Shown here: one piece after another, positions 9,914-21,114 of the stretch
How positions within the stretch are numbered: position 1 is the stretch's first letter
Layout: each line of letters starts with the position of its first letter
Source of the DNA: Amblyomma americanum
Taxonomy: Eukaryota > Arthropoda > Arachnida > Ixodida > Ixodidae
Assembly: GCF_052857255.1 (NCBI RefSeq)
Contig: NC_135500.1
Span: 162,365,689 to 162,429,688 of the forward strand
DNA length: 64,000 nt
Reading direction: 5' to 3'
Program-made: the position numbers and the translations under genes
Notes under the pieces: model-generated
The model's input: the letters and a program-made list of their open reading frames with translations, nothing else
Told to the model about the DNA's origin: nothing
Databases searched by the model: none

Positions 9914-11824
9914 AAATATATCCACAGTACAAAGTATGTCGCAACCAGGATTATTATATGGACTGAAATTTGTTCTAACATCCTGCCCACGATATTTTAA
10001 CAATACTGAAATAATCTTAACATGCTGTAGGTTTTGTGAATTGAATGATATAAATACAAACGCCAAGAACAAAGGAGCTTGTCTAAGGAAGACCAAAGAA
10101 TTATTTTAGCTCTAGCTGCTTATTTATTTTAACGATGGAATAGATTATTTTGTCCTTTCCTCCAAAGGTTGCCACTGTAAAGCTTGCAGTGAAAACAAGA
10201 ACAGAGCTATCATGTATTTGTCGTTTTTCCGCTGTTCACATTTTAGGCGTGGCCTTAGAGGATGCACCAGCACTGCGAGAAGAAATGTGAAATACGAAAT
10301 ATACCCTGTCCATACGAGGGGACAAGATCACCAGGAGTAAATTTATTTAGCCACAGCAGAATGCGGGGCTTCGCTTTCTTCGAGCATCCGAAAACAAAAC
10401 AGTTGTGGTTGAATTAATAAAAGAATGTGGGAATTCAAAAAAAGAAACCAGATTTCATGTTTGTTTTTGCTGCAGTTATCGGCAGAGGTTCTTTAATGGG
10501 CAGCAAAACTTTTGACTGCTTTGCAAATGTTTTCAGAAAGAAAAAAAGTGAACAGACCTGTTCCAACTTCATACACAATTTCGAGATAAGCGCTTTTTAG
10601 CACACCCCAATTATAGCCTCAACTTGTGGCCGGTAGAGCACCTAAGACGAGGCACGGTGGGTTGCGTCTTGTCTTGCAGTGGTCAGCCAGCAGGATAAAA
10701 AGGGGCGTTTTCGCATTTGAGGTTGTTCACAATAGCTTCTGCCTCCTAGTGGTTTCTAGAAATTCCTGGCGGTTCCAAGAACCTCCAGTTTTAGGGATAG
10801 TTCCTAGTTTCTCGCAGCAACGCAGCTGCATTTCTACCTCTGGAGGCTAACTAAAGCATCGACAGAAATTTTTTTTTCTTTGCATTATTTCTGTTACCTG
10901 ATACGAACTGGCAATTTTATGCACCGAGCGGTTAGGAATGGTTTGGTCCTAACTACGTGAAGCGTTTTTATTCTTGAAACCTAATTTAGCCTCAGAAGTA
11001 GCCAGCTCGCATCAATAAGGAAACGTCGCTTAAGGGCGAAGGAAGGAAGGGAGGTTCGTCTCTCCCGCAACCCAATGTTATAATCAGAAATGACCAGTAT
11101 ACAGTTTATTTCACGTTTCTGAAAAACAGGTTTGAGGCTTATTTCATACTTCATTACATTTTTTCATGCGAAATAAGCAATTCTGAAAGGGGTCCCCAAA
11201 TAAGCCCGATCTCCAATCAAAGTAATGTAAAAATGCATTTGTACCAAAATTGTAAGCAACCGTTTGTCTTACAGTGTGCCGGATGGTGTCATACGATTTC
11301 TTGCATACAGCTTACATGTGCAAGTAAAACTGGAAGCTAGCTTGCAACATGGATTTTAACCTGCAGCATATTCACCTTCAATGGTATGCCTTCCCGGACT
11401 TAACCTCTTCCCTTAAGGCGCAACTGAGGTCTCCACCAAGATGTGAGACAGTCACTGTGCCTATTATTTTCCTCACAAACTGTTTTTCGAATTCAAACTT
11501 CAAACTCTCGTATTCGGTCCTTTGTGCATTAAGTGTCCTGGAATCAGCGTTCGGAGGCGCGTCGTCATTTCGTTTCTCAGTTCGCAACCTGCGTAGAGGT
11601 CGAACGCTTACGATACACACTTCTTTCGCCTTCACAGCACGTAAGCAGCCCTAATTACCCTCTGAATTTTTTTCTTCCGTTTTAATTCAGGTGCATTAAC
11701 TGCTATTTATGAGTGCCCATGAAATGAAATTGGCAGATCCATCGTGCCTACCGTTGCTTCGCTGGGAGTATTCCGTGCGATAAAGAAGTAAGGCAACGGG
11801 GTAAGACAGACAGGATCGCCGATT
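9914..11824. other. Stretch without a recognised gene or repeat
   Basis: About 1.9 kb, AT-rich. No familiar domain is found in the short frames at 9905-10096, 10626-10850 or 11349-11654, the last of which is mirrored by a minus-strand frame and probably chance. I see nothing else in it. Confidence 0.5.
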
Positions 11825-12074
11825 AATAATAACAATAATTGGTTTTGGGGGAAAGGAAATGGCGCAGTATCTGTCTCGTATATCGTTGGACACCTGAACC
11901 GCGCCGTAAGGGAAGGGATAAAGGAGGGAGTGAAAGAAGAAAGGAAGAATGAGGTGCCGTAGTGGAGGGCTCCGGAATAATTTCGACCACCTGGGGATCT
12001 TTAACGTGCACTGACATCGCACAGCACACGGACGCCTTAGCGTTTTTCCTCCATAAAAATGCAGCCGCCGCGGA
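11825..12074 (-). mobile_element. SINE group B, tail and core, head missing
   Basis: On the plus strand the copy starts in an AT-rich simple tail (AATAATAACAATAATTGG), then the group B tail (GGCGCAGTATCTGTCTCG, ACCTGAACCGCGCCGTAAGG, GGGAGTGAAAGAAGAAAGG). The shared core follows (GGAGGGCTCCGGAATAATTT, CACCTGGGGATCTTTAACG, GTGCACTGACATCGCACAGC). Similarity ends at GCAGCCGCCGCGG (12061-12073), so the head with Pol III boxes A and B is absent. It has no coding function; the overlapping minus-strand frames are spurious. Confidence 0.88.
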
Positions 12075-14529
12075 GAACCGAAATATAACCACGAGACGCG
12101 AATTTCCTAACGAACGCCCAGCAGACGTCCGGCACTCAGTGTTGCGCTGTACTGTTTCCCTCGAATGACTTTCGCTCGCCAACGCGGCTTTGAGCATGCT
12201 TTCCCTCTGTCATCATCCACCTTCCCGAAATATCTAGAAATAGCCATATCTGCATGTTGCCTGTCGACAGTACCGCGAAACGAAATGCTGTGGCGAAGCG
12301 GCGCAACAGGCGGTGTGGACACCTGTGCAGCGCCACTAAGTGGATGACAACCGCGATGCTGCCACGGCATATGTGCGTACTTAAGAAAAATGCGTCAGCA
12401 CCGCGGCGACCGGAACTGCCATGTAGCAGCGCTGTTGTACCGGGGGAAGCTTTCTGCCACCGCCAAAATCAAACCCGAGCACCGCCAATCGAATGCCCTA
12501 TGAAGCTTTCTGCGATGCGACTAAATCGATCACCTCTAGAAATGAGTCACCGATTCTTTCTTTCTTACACCGTTGGTAGCGGAAATAACTTGTCGAGAAG
12601 GGATGATAACCACATCTCTTGAGACTTATCAGCGAAGAGCAATGATGTAAAGTGTTGCGGTAACAAACCAGACAACTTAATATACTGAGATCAACTGCGG
12701 GTTTTGACAACAATAATTGATTTGGAAATGAGACAGATCTAAGTAGAAAGTGGGCCAACTCATCTAAGTAGTGTGGCAGAGGTAGGTGGGTTCGCAGTTT
12801 AGACTAAATAGTTTTTCTTTTATTCTGAGCGCTAAGTGTCAAAGATTTTCTTAGCCTTCCTACGTTGTCCACACCTTAACTGTGCGACCTAACGATAAGA
12901 GAATGAACTATGGGCCTCACTGCCCGATTGTTACTTCGCACGTTTTTCGGAAAGACAAAGAAACAATAGAAAGGGCAAATTGCTATTAAATGGGCTGGGT
13001 CATAGCATGCGCCAGCAGAAGCAGTGCCAAAAATACGCCGTATCACAAAAACGGCTCCTGCGCAAGCCTGCAATGTATGAGGTGAAATAACAACAATCCA
13101 CTAAAAGACAGAGGAGACGACTGTCTGTCTTAATTAGCAAAAGTCCTCGTTTCGCCACAGTAAGCCGTTAACGGTGTGATTAATTGGTCTTTGATGTAGT
13201 GTCACCAGTTAAAAGTCTCCTGGAAAACTCCGTGAGAATGAGTCAAGGTGAAAAGCTCACCCCGTTTTTCCAGAGTAACATTTAACTACCTTTTGCCAGT
13301 ATTGAACACCTGCTGAAATCCGGCGTATCATGCCAGGCCAACAACCAGGCAGGCCTCTCCTGTTTCATTAAAGTATCTCGCGTGGAACAGTTTTTGAACT
13401 AATTAAATCGTTCGTCTAAGAAAAGTGGCTTCAAAGCAAATTAGGGCTTCCACAAAACTGATTACAGCCCCGAGTTTAAAATCCGTCCAAAGTAGGCAAC
13501 TCAGAAATCAGACTGACAGGAACAAATATAGCCCCTAAACCAAGATTTGCCCCAGCAGAACCGGCCATCAGCGTCTAATAGAACTTTGTACGCGCCAGTC
13601 CACTCACCATCAATACTGGTAGAAATCGAGAGTGTCACCATTTGTAAACGTTTCCTTGTAATTTACTGCATGGTATCCTTATATGAAGAGTGGCATTTCA
13701 GCGCACAATAAGTTTACTGTCTGTGTTGTTGTACATTTGAAAAAAGCGAACAGTCACCGAAGCCAGGGTCGGGAAGCATTCGAAGCTAAGAGCCGCTTAC
13801 AGAATTTTTTCCTATATTTTTGGTTTTAATTCATAAAAAACGGTGTACCTTTTTTCAAAGTTACTCGCAATTGAATAATTGTTTATTAAATTTACAAATA
13901 TCACACTAGTGTGAATAACCGGGAAAATTTATTTTAGTTCTAATTTTCGAATAATCAACGCCACTAATTATATAAAAACATTCTCCTATGCGTTCTCTGG
14001 CTTCGGTAACAGTTGCCTTCCTTTAAAAGTACGTCACAGAGAGCCCCTCAAAAGTTTATACTTTTTATCTCAAATTTTCACCATCACTGACAGCTTTCAA
14101 TTTTGCAGCGATTTCACTGTATATCGACTGTTGCTATTCAGGTATTTTAATTTTCACTATTTCCTCCAGCTGACATAAATGGTGTTTGCGGGAAATTTCT
14201 TTATGCTTGAGCAACACTTGCGGTTTGTTGAAGCTGTGTTGATGATGAGCCAAGGTTTCATCACAGGTATTTCTTAGTGATGTATTACCAAGGGCCAGCT
14301 GTTACGCGAACTGGTGTTCAGGTGAGATTTGCTGCATGGCTTTTCTATAGCATCAGCATGTGTGCATGACAAGGGCGAGCACGTGCATGAAAGAACATGA
14401 GGAATTCAAACTGTGCGACTTTTTTAATATTAGCAAGTTGGCTTCAGTCCATGTTAGCCCCATGACTATGGGGTCTCGCCTTATTTCGGCATTTCGGCCT
14501 GCGCATCGGCTAGTCTTGGACAGCGTCAG
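12075..14529. other. Stretch without a recognised gene or repeat
   Basis: About 2.5 kb. The first 550 bases are more GC-rich and carry several overlapping frames on both strands (12107-12622), but none shows a domain I know, and they disagree on strand and frame. The remainder is AT-rich and featureless. The 12.1-12.6 kb part could be a decayed repeat or an exon-containing region; I cannot tell. Confidence 0.45.
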
Positions 14530-14883
14530 CTGCCCTCTTCACTGGGGAGCCCAGCCAATAGCCTACGACCTGCCTGCTCCTGCCTTACTGGCCGCCAGGA
14601 CGGAACCGTGGATCAGTTTCTCAGCCACTGTTCAGCGCATGACCCCCACCGGAGACCATTTGTTCAAGGCTACTCAAACCTGGGCCTACCTACCGACACA
14701 GGACACCTCCTATTTCTCAGCCGCAACCACCTCCCAACCCTTCGACTCCTCGAGCTTTGTTTGTACACGATTTAGCTGTCTGATTTTGTGAACAGGCACG
14801 CGGTCAGGAAACCATCATGCCCCAAACTTGACCATGCTATCCCTCATCCCCCTCCCCCTATTAATGACTCTGACCACCCCTGA
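14530..14883 (+). pseudogene. LINE ORF2 C-terminal fragment (third family)
   Basis: The frame starting CTG at 14530, not the longer ATG frame at 14360-14791, gives a recognisable LINE C-terminus. It contains a decayed zinc knuckle CSCLTGRQDGTVDQFLSHC (C-x-C...C, with the usual His replaced by Gln), then DPHRRPFVQGYSNLGLPTDT and HLLFLSRNHLPTLRLLEL. An in-frame TAG interrupts it near 14777, and the frame ends at 14881-14883. This resembles CR1- or Jockey-type LINE C-termini that I associate with ticks. The rest of ORF2 is absent. No target-site duplication was found, so the outer limits are approximate. Confidence 0.65.
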
Positions 14884-17875
14884 ATTCTGAGCAGTGCTCT
14901 CTTAATGTAAGAGAAGCAGAGTATAATGTCTCTAATAAACAATAGTCATAATTAGAACAACCAGAGCATTAACATTCCAGTAAATGAAAAGGAAAGTTTT
15001 TGCAATCTGAATGCACTTCACTGTTCGGACTAGTAAAAAGTATAAAAGAGAGGAGAAAAATTTACCATTATCGGTTTTACATTGACAATACCAAATTAGA
15101 AAAAAGTTTGCATGCATGCCTGGTCAGGCTATCAAAAATAAGGAATAAAAAATTTCTCTACAGCATACTTTATTTTGCGCAGTTGCTCCCTTTATGCGCA
15201 GTATAATAGTGAAGAACAAAAGCGCTGACGGCAGCCACTGAATTTTGTCTCACATCATACAGTAAAACGTTGAGGCAGCTATGGTATCGATAGCAAGGGC
15301 ATATCAAGAGAAAGATTGTCTCTTAATTCACAATTGCTCTTTTTAGTATATACTGGTAATTGGTAACGAGCGCACTCAGGCTGATGATGATGTTGATGAT
15401 CATTGTTTACGGTATACATCTGGTGGTCAGACTTGCGAAGGAACAAAAAAACACGGCTTCAAGTAGGACTCCGTTCACCTCAAACAAGCTAAGGCCGACA
15501 AAAAGAAACAAAACGACTACTAGCAAAGAGTAGAAGCATCGCCGCAATGGGGGTAAGCCGATGGAGCCATAAATCACCTGCAGGAGCTCTTTACTTCAGT
15601 ACAATACATTTAGCGGCAAGCCATTTAACAAAATATCCTACAAAAGAAGAATGCGAAGTGAAAAAAAAACTCCGCTTAGTGCTTTTTTTTTTCTAACTTG
15701 CTTTGCCGCTCTTGGTATAACCACCACCCATGTGCTTTGCAGACTCCTTCTTTTTTCTTTAACGCAAAGGGCTGTACGACCGCTTATAACGAGCTAAGTA
15801 AAAGGCGAAGATAGCTACGAACGCGCATGTACGTAGAGAGAAAAAATAGGGCGGAGCAGAGGAGTGATAAAGTGGTCTTTTCAGGCCCCTCATGCTCTCG
15901 GTGCCTAGTGGTCGAATGCGGCAAAAGTTTCGCCCCTTCGCCTGAGCGGCCTCAGCAGCACGCCTGCACTGATGGCGGTGGCGAGAATTAATGAAGTGAT
16001 CTCGGCTAATGATCGCCTTGTATTTATCGCCTCTCTGCTTTTTACTGCACTTTATATTTTGCGTCAAAAGATTTCTCAGGGTGCCTTCGTGCAGTTCCTG
16101 CGTATTTGTGATGAGTAGTGATTTACGAAGGGAAAGTGCGACCATAGAATGCAGTGCGAAGAAAATGAATGAAGGGAAATGTATTTCGGGTAATAGTTAT
16201 TCGCAAAGATAACTTTATATTTTTGAGAGTGGGTGATTGGACATGAAATATCAGCACAACATACTGGGTCTGGCTGAATTATCTAAAGCCGTGCAGCTCC
16301 TAAGCCAAAGTCTTTTCATGACAAGCACGCGATACACCAAGAAAATAAAGCGGCGCACCAGAGTGCTGCTGATTAAATTTGAACTTGTTTCCTGTATGAC
16401 GACGAATGTGGACTTATTTAAACGGAATGCGAATGGTGTTATCTTGTTATTTTTATTTATTGGACGAAAAATTATTATGGACAGGCCATATGTGCTGCAA
16501 CTCCTGACAATAGTCCCGATTATTACAATTTCACAGACAAACGTGGCTTCGAAGAATTTACCTTTAGTGCGGTAAACGTGAGGAAAAGAGGTCAGACTAA
16601 ACAAGCAAACAGACATTTCGTTTATAGAAGGAATAACTCAAAATCCCTCAACACGATAAACCTCAATACTTTACACTCTTTGAAATCGGTCTTTAAAAAG
16701 CAGCCTAAACGCTGCGAGATTTTATTTCCTCCGTGGCATCACAACAACGTATTGTTCTTGGTCATGCCGGAGAACGTCGATAATTATGCGAAGAGGCTTT
16801 CCCGCCTGCTGCATAAACAAATCTCCGTTTGGCGTGTGTCTCAGTGTATGGAGCTTTGGTTTGCAGGCAGGGCACCTAAGCATCCGCGTTATCTCTCTTG
16901 CCTTTATTTCTGTTTGATAAAACAAGATGAGGGAAAGCATGAAGCCACCAATAACATTAACCGTGCATAAATTTCTTTTTCTTACTCATATCTAAAGCAT
17001 CCTCTTGCTGGCTAACAGGCTCCTTAGTGTAGGCACTTATCGGCCAGCGTCTTTAAACAGTACGGTACCCCGGCCTGTGCCGAATGCCGCAGTTATAATA
17101 TTTGCGAATGAAGTTAATGGTTGTCAACCACACCAACAGGTCTTAATATAACCACACCTATTAAAAACGAGTTGAGCTTCTGTATATGGAAAGCTCAAAC
17201 CGACTTTGCACGCCCTGACTTGTAGAGTGGAGGACAAAAGTCTGTGGGCCACGTGTTCCTCAAACGAGGTTGGTAGCTCTGCTACTAGCAGGTGGCTGGA
17301 GGCCACACTTGTGTGAATGAAAGTTAAAATCTTGTTATTTCCTCACCAGTAGAGCTATCGGCTTCGTTTGAAGAACGTCACCGGAAGGCGATGAGAAATG
17401 AGAGCACACCAAAGTAAACACATATATCCCGGATGATCAATACGATTCATGCGGCGGTGCATTGCTGGCATTTGAGTCCGTCCGTGGTTAGCGTCTCCTG
17501 TTATCAGCTTCAGCTGTAAGGAGATGCCGCCTGTCGACTTCAGTCTCCACTTGTCGGTCCCGATGCTTTTCCTCCATAGTAACATCCCTGTTGCTCTTCA
17601 TGGCGGTATCAGAGCAAACGGCTACCGATCCCTTATGAGCCACAAAAACTCAGCCCGCGGGGCTCGCTGGACTACTGTATCAGAGGGGCAGAACCTATAA
17701 CTGCTCCCCTCTCTGTCTCTGCTGGTTTAAACTAGCATCGCTCACTGGAAACAACTACAGAGGATTCAAAGACAGGGTAACTATTTAACACTTCATATTG
17801 TGAAAAAAAATGAGAAACGAGCGCCAGCATTGGGGGACGTGTTATAGATCGTATGTTTCCTCCTAGCGTCACATC
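14884..17875. other. Stretch without a recognised gene or repeat
   Basis: About 3 kb with no domain I recognise. The longest frames (15759-16145 minus; 16237-16575 plus; 16578-16970 plus; 16251-16616 minus) overlap on opposite strands and look like chance. A short GATGATGATGTTGATGAT tract lies at about 15383-15400. Nothing else stands out. Confidence 0.5.
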
Positions 17876-17999
17876 ATGGTCATCATCCGCTTTACTACAT
17901 CTATTGCAGGGCAAAGGCCTTCCCTATGCCTTTCCATTTAACCCTTTCCATCGCCAGCTGCGGCCATCCTATTCCTGCAAACTTCTTAATCTCATCCGC

Positions 18000-18176
18000 A
18001 AGTCAGCCACGGTCGAATTTTGATGGAGGCGAAATTGTATACGCCCGTGTACCGTGCATTGTCAGTGCGCGTTAAAGAACCTCAGGGGGTCGAAATTTCC
18101 GGAGACCTTCACTACGGCGTCCCATATAACCTGTGTCACTTTGGAACGTTAAACCCCCATAAACCATAAACCAAAC
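18000..18176 (+). mobile_element. SINE group A, headless, nested in RTE copy
   Basis: The core and tail of a group A SINE: GAATTTTGATGGAGGCGAAA, the GTCAGTGCGCGTTAAAGAAC block, GGGGTCGAAATTTCCGGAG, then the group A tail ending CATAAACCATAAACCAAAC. Box A and box B are missing. It splits the RTE reading: AATCTCATCCGC (17988-17999) before it and AATCATCTGC (18177-18186) after it look like an imperfect target-site duplication. Confidence 0.85.
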
Positions 18177-18250
18177 AATCATCTGCCCACCTAACTTTCT
18201 GCCGCCCCTTTCTACGCTTGCTTCTCTTGGAATCCTTTGCATTAGGGCAA

Positions 18251-18778
18251 CTGAAGAGGTTTCAGAGTTCGACGAGTTTGAACGAGCCGAATGTGTGAAA
18301 CTTGGAGGTAAACAATAGCAAATATTTTCACTCAAGCATTTGAAATGGTGACGTAATCGCCGACTAAAGCGGGATCAACGTCAAGCTTCTCTGCAGTGCA
18401 CAACGACACCCAGAGGACGCAATCTTGACGTCGCGTACGGCGACGCTGTTTCTAGGGAAGAAGTGTTTGTTTTGAGGAAGAAAACTAATGTCAGCGAACA
18501 TGAAGCTCACGAAGCATTGTTTGGTGGCATCAGAAGAAACACGGTTGCATGCAGACGAAGGCAGCGGACATCTGAATTTTCGGTAACAATGGCGCCATCA
18601 CGAGTTAGTGCGCACTGCTCCAGCGCAGTGTGGAGAAACCTGAACATAGACGCGCTTTTAATCTGTGTTAACGTCCCCATTTCAAATGCTAGCGCAAACC
18701 TATTTTGCATTATTTGCCTAAAAGCTTCAGAGATTCGAATTCTTGAATAACCTGAAATTTTCACAAAACTATTTCACC
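18251..18778. other. Unknown insert between two halves of an RTE copy
   Basis: The RTE similarity stops near GGAATCC (18231-18237) and resumes near CCTTTTAAGTACCG (about 18781-18794). The 0.5 kb between matches nothing I know. It has frames on both strands (18463-18750 plus, 18507-18764 minus), but no domain. I see no clear terminal inverted repeat or target duplication, so I cannot say whether it is a transposon, filler DNA or a rearrangement. The boundaries are good to about 20 bases. Confidence 0.45.
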
Positions 18779-18985
18779 TTCCTTTTAAGTACCGTCGGTT
18801 ATCGTACCTTCGCATTACATGCCCTGCCTACGCCCATTTCTTCCTCTTCATTTCGACTAGGATGTCATTAAATAACGTTACACTTATCAGATTCCTTTCC
18901 ATAGTTGGCTACGTGGTCTTCAATTTGAGGTAAACCCTTTCCGCTGTGCTCTATTTTTCTGCCCAATAAGTGTTTACCGTTAAAA

Positions 18986-19565
18986 CAAAACGTCTGCACG
19001 TCTCTGATTGACCGCCGAAGCGGCTACTCCTATCCACGTGGCTACTCCCGCCGATTCTGATGGCGTATTTTCCTTTCTCTCTCTCCCCCCATCATCTTCA
19101 CATTCACTCCTAGGCATCACCCTGATATTATCGGACAGGTGTTGTGAAGCTGGCAGTTGTCAAGCGAATGCATCAAAAGAAAACCAAACTTTCGAATATC
19201 CCATTCCAGTCTTGATCCAGAGGCCACGTTCTTTGTTCTTGCTTGGCAGGAAGAGCCATTGGTTCCACTCGCATTCTCTCAATAGTAAGAAATTAGGAAC
19301 ATTACAAGGTAGGAGACTGTCCACGATGCTTAATATCCTGCAGCCTTAGTCCAATGTGTTTAGGGGAATCCATCAAGGAGGAGTAGGTTTCAAAGTACTG
19401 ACGGATTACTCCTTAGCATCCATACAAGCGATACCACACGGATGACAAAAAATCTATACAGGTTTCTCCGATCCTTAGCAATTGAGAAAAAATTCATGCT
19501 TTGTATTTGTATAGCTGCAGTGGTGCGGATGCTAACCAGTAATTAAATCGTATACTGCACGCTAA
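18986..19565. other. Spacer without a recognised feature
   Basis: About 580 bp between two RTE fragments. A 113-codon plus-strand frame (19008-19349) has a serine-rich, unfamiliar translation and no domain. It is not supported as a gene. Confidence 0.5.
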
Positions 19566-19735
19566 GGGGGCAAGCGTAACGAGGGTGTCCGAAATGACGG
19601 GGGCAGAAAATATTCGGAACTTTGCAGGAATAAGCTGGCCACAGCTGGCACAGGACAGGGTTAATTAGAGGGATGTGGGAGAAGCCTTTGCCCGGCATTG
19701 AACCTAGTAAGGCTGATGATGGTCATGCGGAAATT
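19566..19735 (+). pseudogene. RTE-like LINE 3' end, second copy
   Basis: This plus-strand copy of the same C-terminal region reads NIRNFAGISWPQLAQDRVN, a stop codon, RDVGEAFARH, then a stop. A GCTGATGATGGTCATG tail (19712-19727) follows. The residues just upstream (GAEN instead of a Trp-Ala-Asp-Glu stretch) suggest a small deletion. Orientation is opposite to the copy at 17.9-19.0 kb, so the two are separate insertions. It is short, broken and non-functional. Confidence 0.78.
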
Positions 19736-20883
19736 GGCAGCCACAGTAAGTCGGTCACATGATGTTCCCTCTCCCAAACAACGTTTCTGACCACTACTCA
19801 AATTCAGCGGTTGTTCTCCACCAAGAAGGGTGGAGTGTAGCCCCCGATAAAAGGTATCTTTTGTTCTGTATTGGTTTTCTTTATTAAGTTGTTTTCTTCC
19901 TGATATCCACCTGACGAATGCGTTTGAGAATCTCAGCTGTACCTGTTTCTCAAATATTTTCGCTACTTGAGATATCGTTTACCTAAACAAACAAATCCAC
20001 ATGCTTAACAATGACCACAAAACAAAAGCCGCCGAGCAGCTACGAATGCGCTCTAAAGGGATCCAGTATGGTTGAATTTCGCATGTGGCCGTGTCCAGTG
20101 CACCGATGATTCTTCGGTTGGTTGCCTCAAAGAGAAAGGTTCAACGAAACTGATATGATGAGAGCGAGTTCGGGCAACATCGGGTAGTCACTGGCTGGAA
20201 TCTCATGAATATGCAGATCACGCGATCGTGTTTCACAGCAGAAAGCGTACTTTTCGTTGTGAGTCATCACCTTCACAAAATGGTGCCACGGCCACGATGG
20301 TCATGGTCTATTATTTATATTTTCTAATTATTTCGCTTCTCGCCCACAATCGTTTAAACTGCTCAACAGTACGCTCTATTGGGCCAGTTGGTTTTCTTTC
20401 TTCACAGCGTTCCAGCCTGACAAAGGTGAAGGACAGAAAGAAAGAAACGTAGAGAGAAAACTTTTAACCAAAATAAGTATTTTCAGGGGCTGGCTTGTTG
20501 GTGTTACTTGTCCAAGACGGCTCAAACTCTTCCTTTATTTGTCCCTCGTCTTCTTCACGTTTGAACATTATGATCGAAAACACCTAATTGTATACCTCGT
20601 CTCTCACGCTCAACAAAACAACTCATTCCTCTTTGGCTTTCAGCTGTTCGAGATTAATTGTCGCATTTTGTCATTCTGTGGTCCTTTTTTATTACCATGT
20701 ACAGAATCAAAAAGCATGAACCTTCCCATCTTCGCCAAACATGGCATTTCACAACGAGTGTTATGAAATGTTATGATTGATTATATGTGTGCGCGCTTCT
20801 GAGCAGGCTGCCGAAGGTCGTCCTTCAAAGAGCAATTGTTTTATTCAGTCTCATGGGTATAGAACAAGATATTAGGTTGGTCT
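19736..20883. other. Stretch without a recognised gene or repeat
   Basis: About 1.1 kb, AT-rich. Only short frames of unfamiliar sequence are seen (20228-20452, 20539-20766), with no domain and no clear repeat. Confidence 0.5.
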
Positions 20884-21114
20884 GGTTTATGGGAGTTCAA
20901 CGTCCCAAAGCGACTCAGGCTATGAGAAGCGCCGTAGCGAACGGCTCCGGAAATTTCGACCACCTGGTATCCTTTAACGTGCACTGACACCGCACAGTAC
21001 ACGGGCCTCTAGAATTTCGCCTCCATCGAAATTCGACTGCCACGGCTGGGATCCAACCCGCGCCTTACGGGTCAGCAGCCGAACGCCATAACCACTGAGC
21101 CACCGCGGCAGCGG
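20884..21114 (-). mobile_element. SINE group A, full length
   Basis: In minus orientation, head to tail. Box A TGGCTCAGTGG lies on the minus strand at about 21091-21101. Box B is mutated: the minus strand reads GGTTGGATCC where GGTTCGATCC is seen in other copies. The shared core follows (GAATTTCGATGGAGGCGAAA, GTGCACGTTAAAGGATACC). The group A tail on the plus strand is TTTATGGGAGTTCAACGTCC (20886-20905). A target duplication is not clear: AGATATTAGG upstream and AGATAATAGA downstream are weakly similar. The damaged box B makes autonomous Pol III transcription less likely. Confidence 0.9.

Larger units (their letters stand above)
17876..18985 (-). mobile_element. RTE-like LINE 3' coding region, interrupted twice
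   Basis: Read on the minus strand this is the end of an RTE-type ORF2. The 5' part (18985 down to about 18779) gives TMERNLISVTLFNDILVEMK and AGHVMRRYDNRR. The next part (about 18237-18187) gives IPREASVERGGRKLGG. The last part (17999-17901) gives ADEIKKFAGIGWPQLAMERV, then KAFALQ and a TAG stop (17901-17903). A short 3' tail of GATGATG type follows. This order (AGHVMRR...IPRE...GR..WADEIK.FAG..W..LA.DR...GEAFAL) is the C-terminal signature I know from RTE elements of ticks. Two pieces of foreign DNA split it: a SINE (18000-18176) and about 0.5 kb of unknown sequence (18251-18778). In-frame stops are also present. It is dead, and the endonuclease and reverse transcriptase parts are absent. 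Confidence 0.82.

Noticed and set aside
14360..14791. 143-codon frame starting at ATG 14360
   Set aside because: Wrong frame. The frame starting at 14530 gives a recognisable LINE C-terminus in the same DNA.
18251..18778. A terminal-inverted-repeat DNA transposon
   Set aside because: The ends show neither inverted repeats nor a clear target duplication, so I report it only as an unknown insert.
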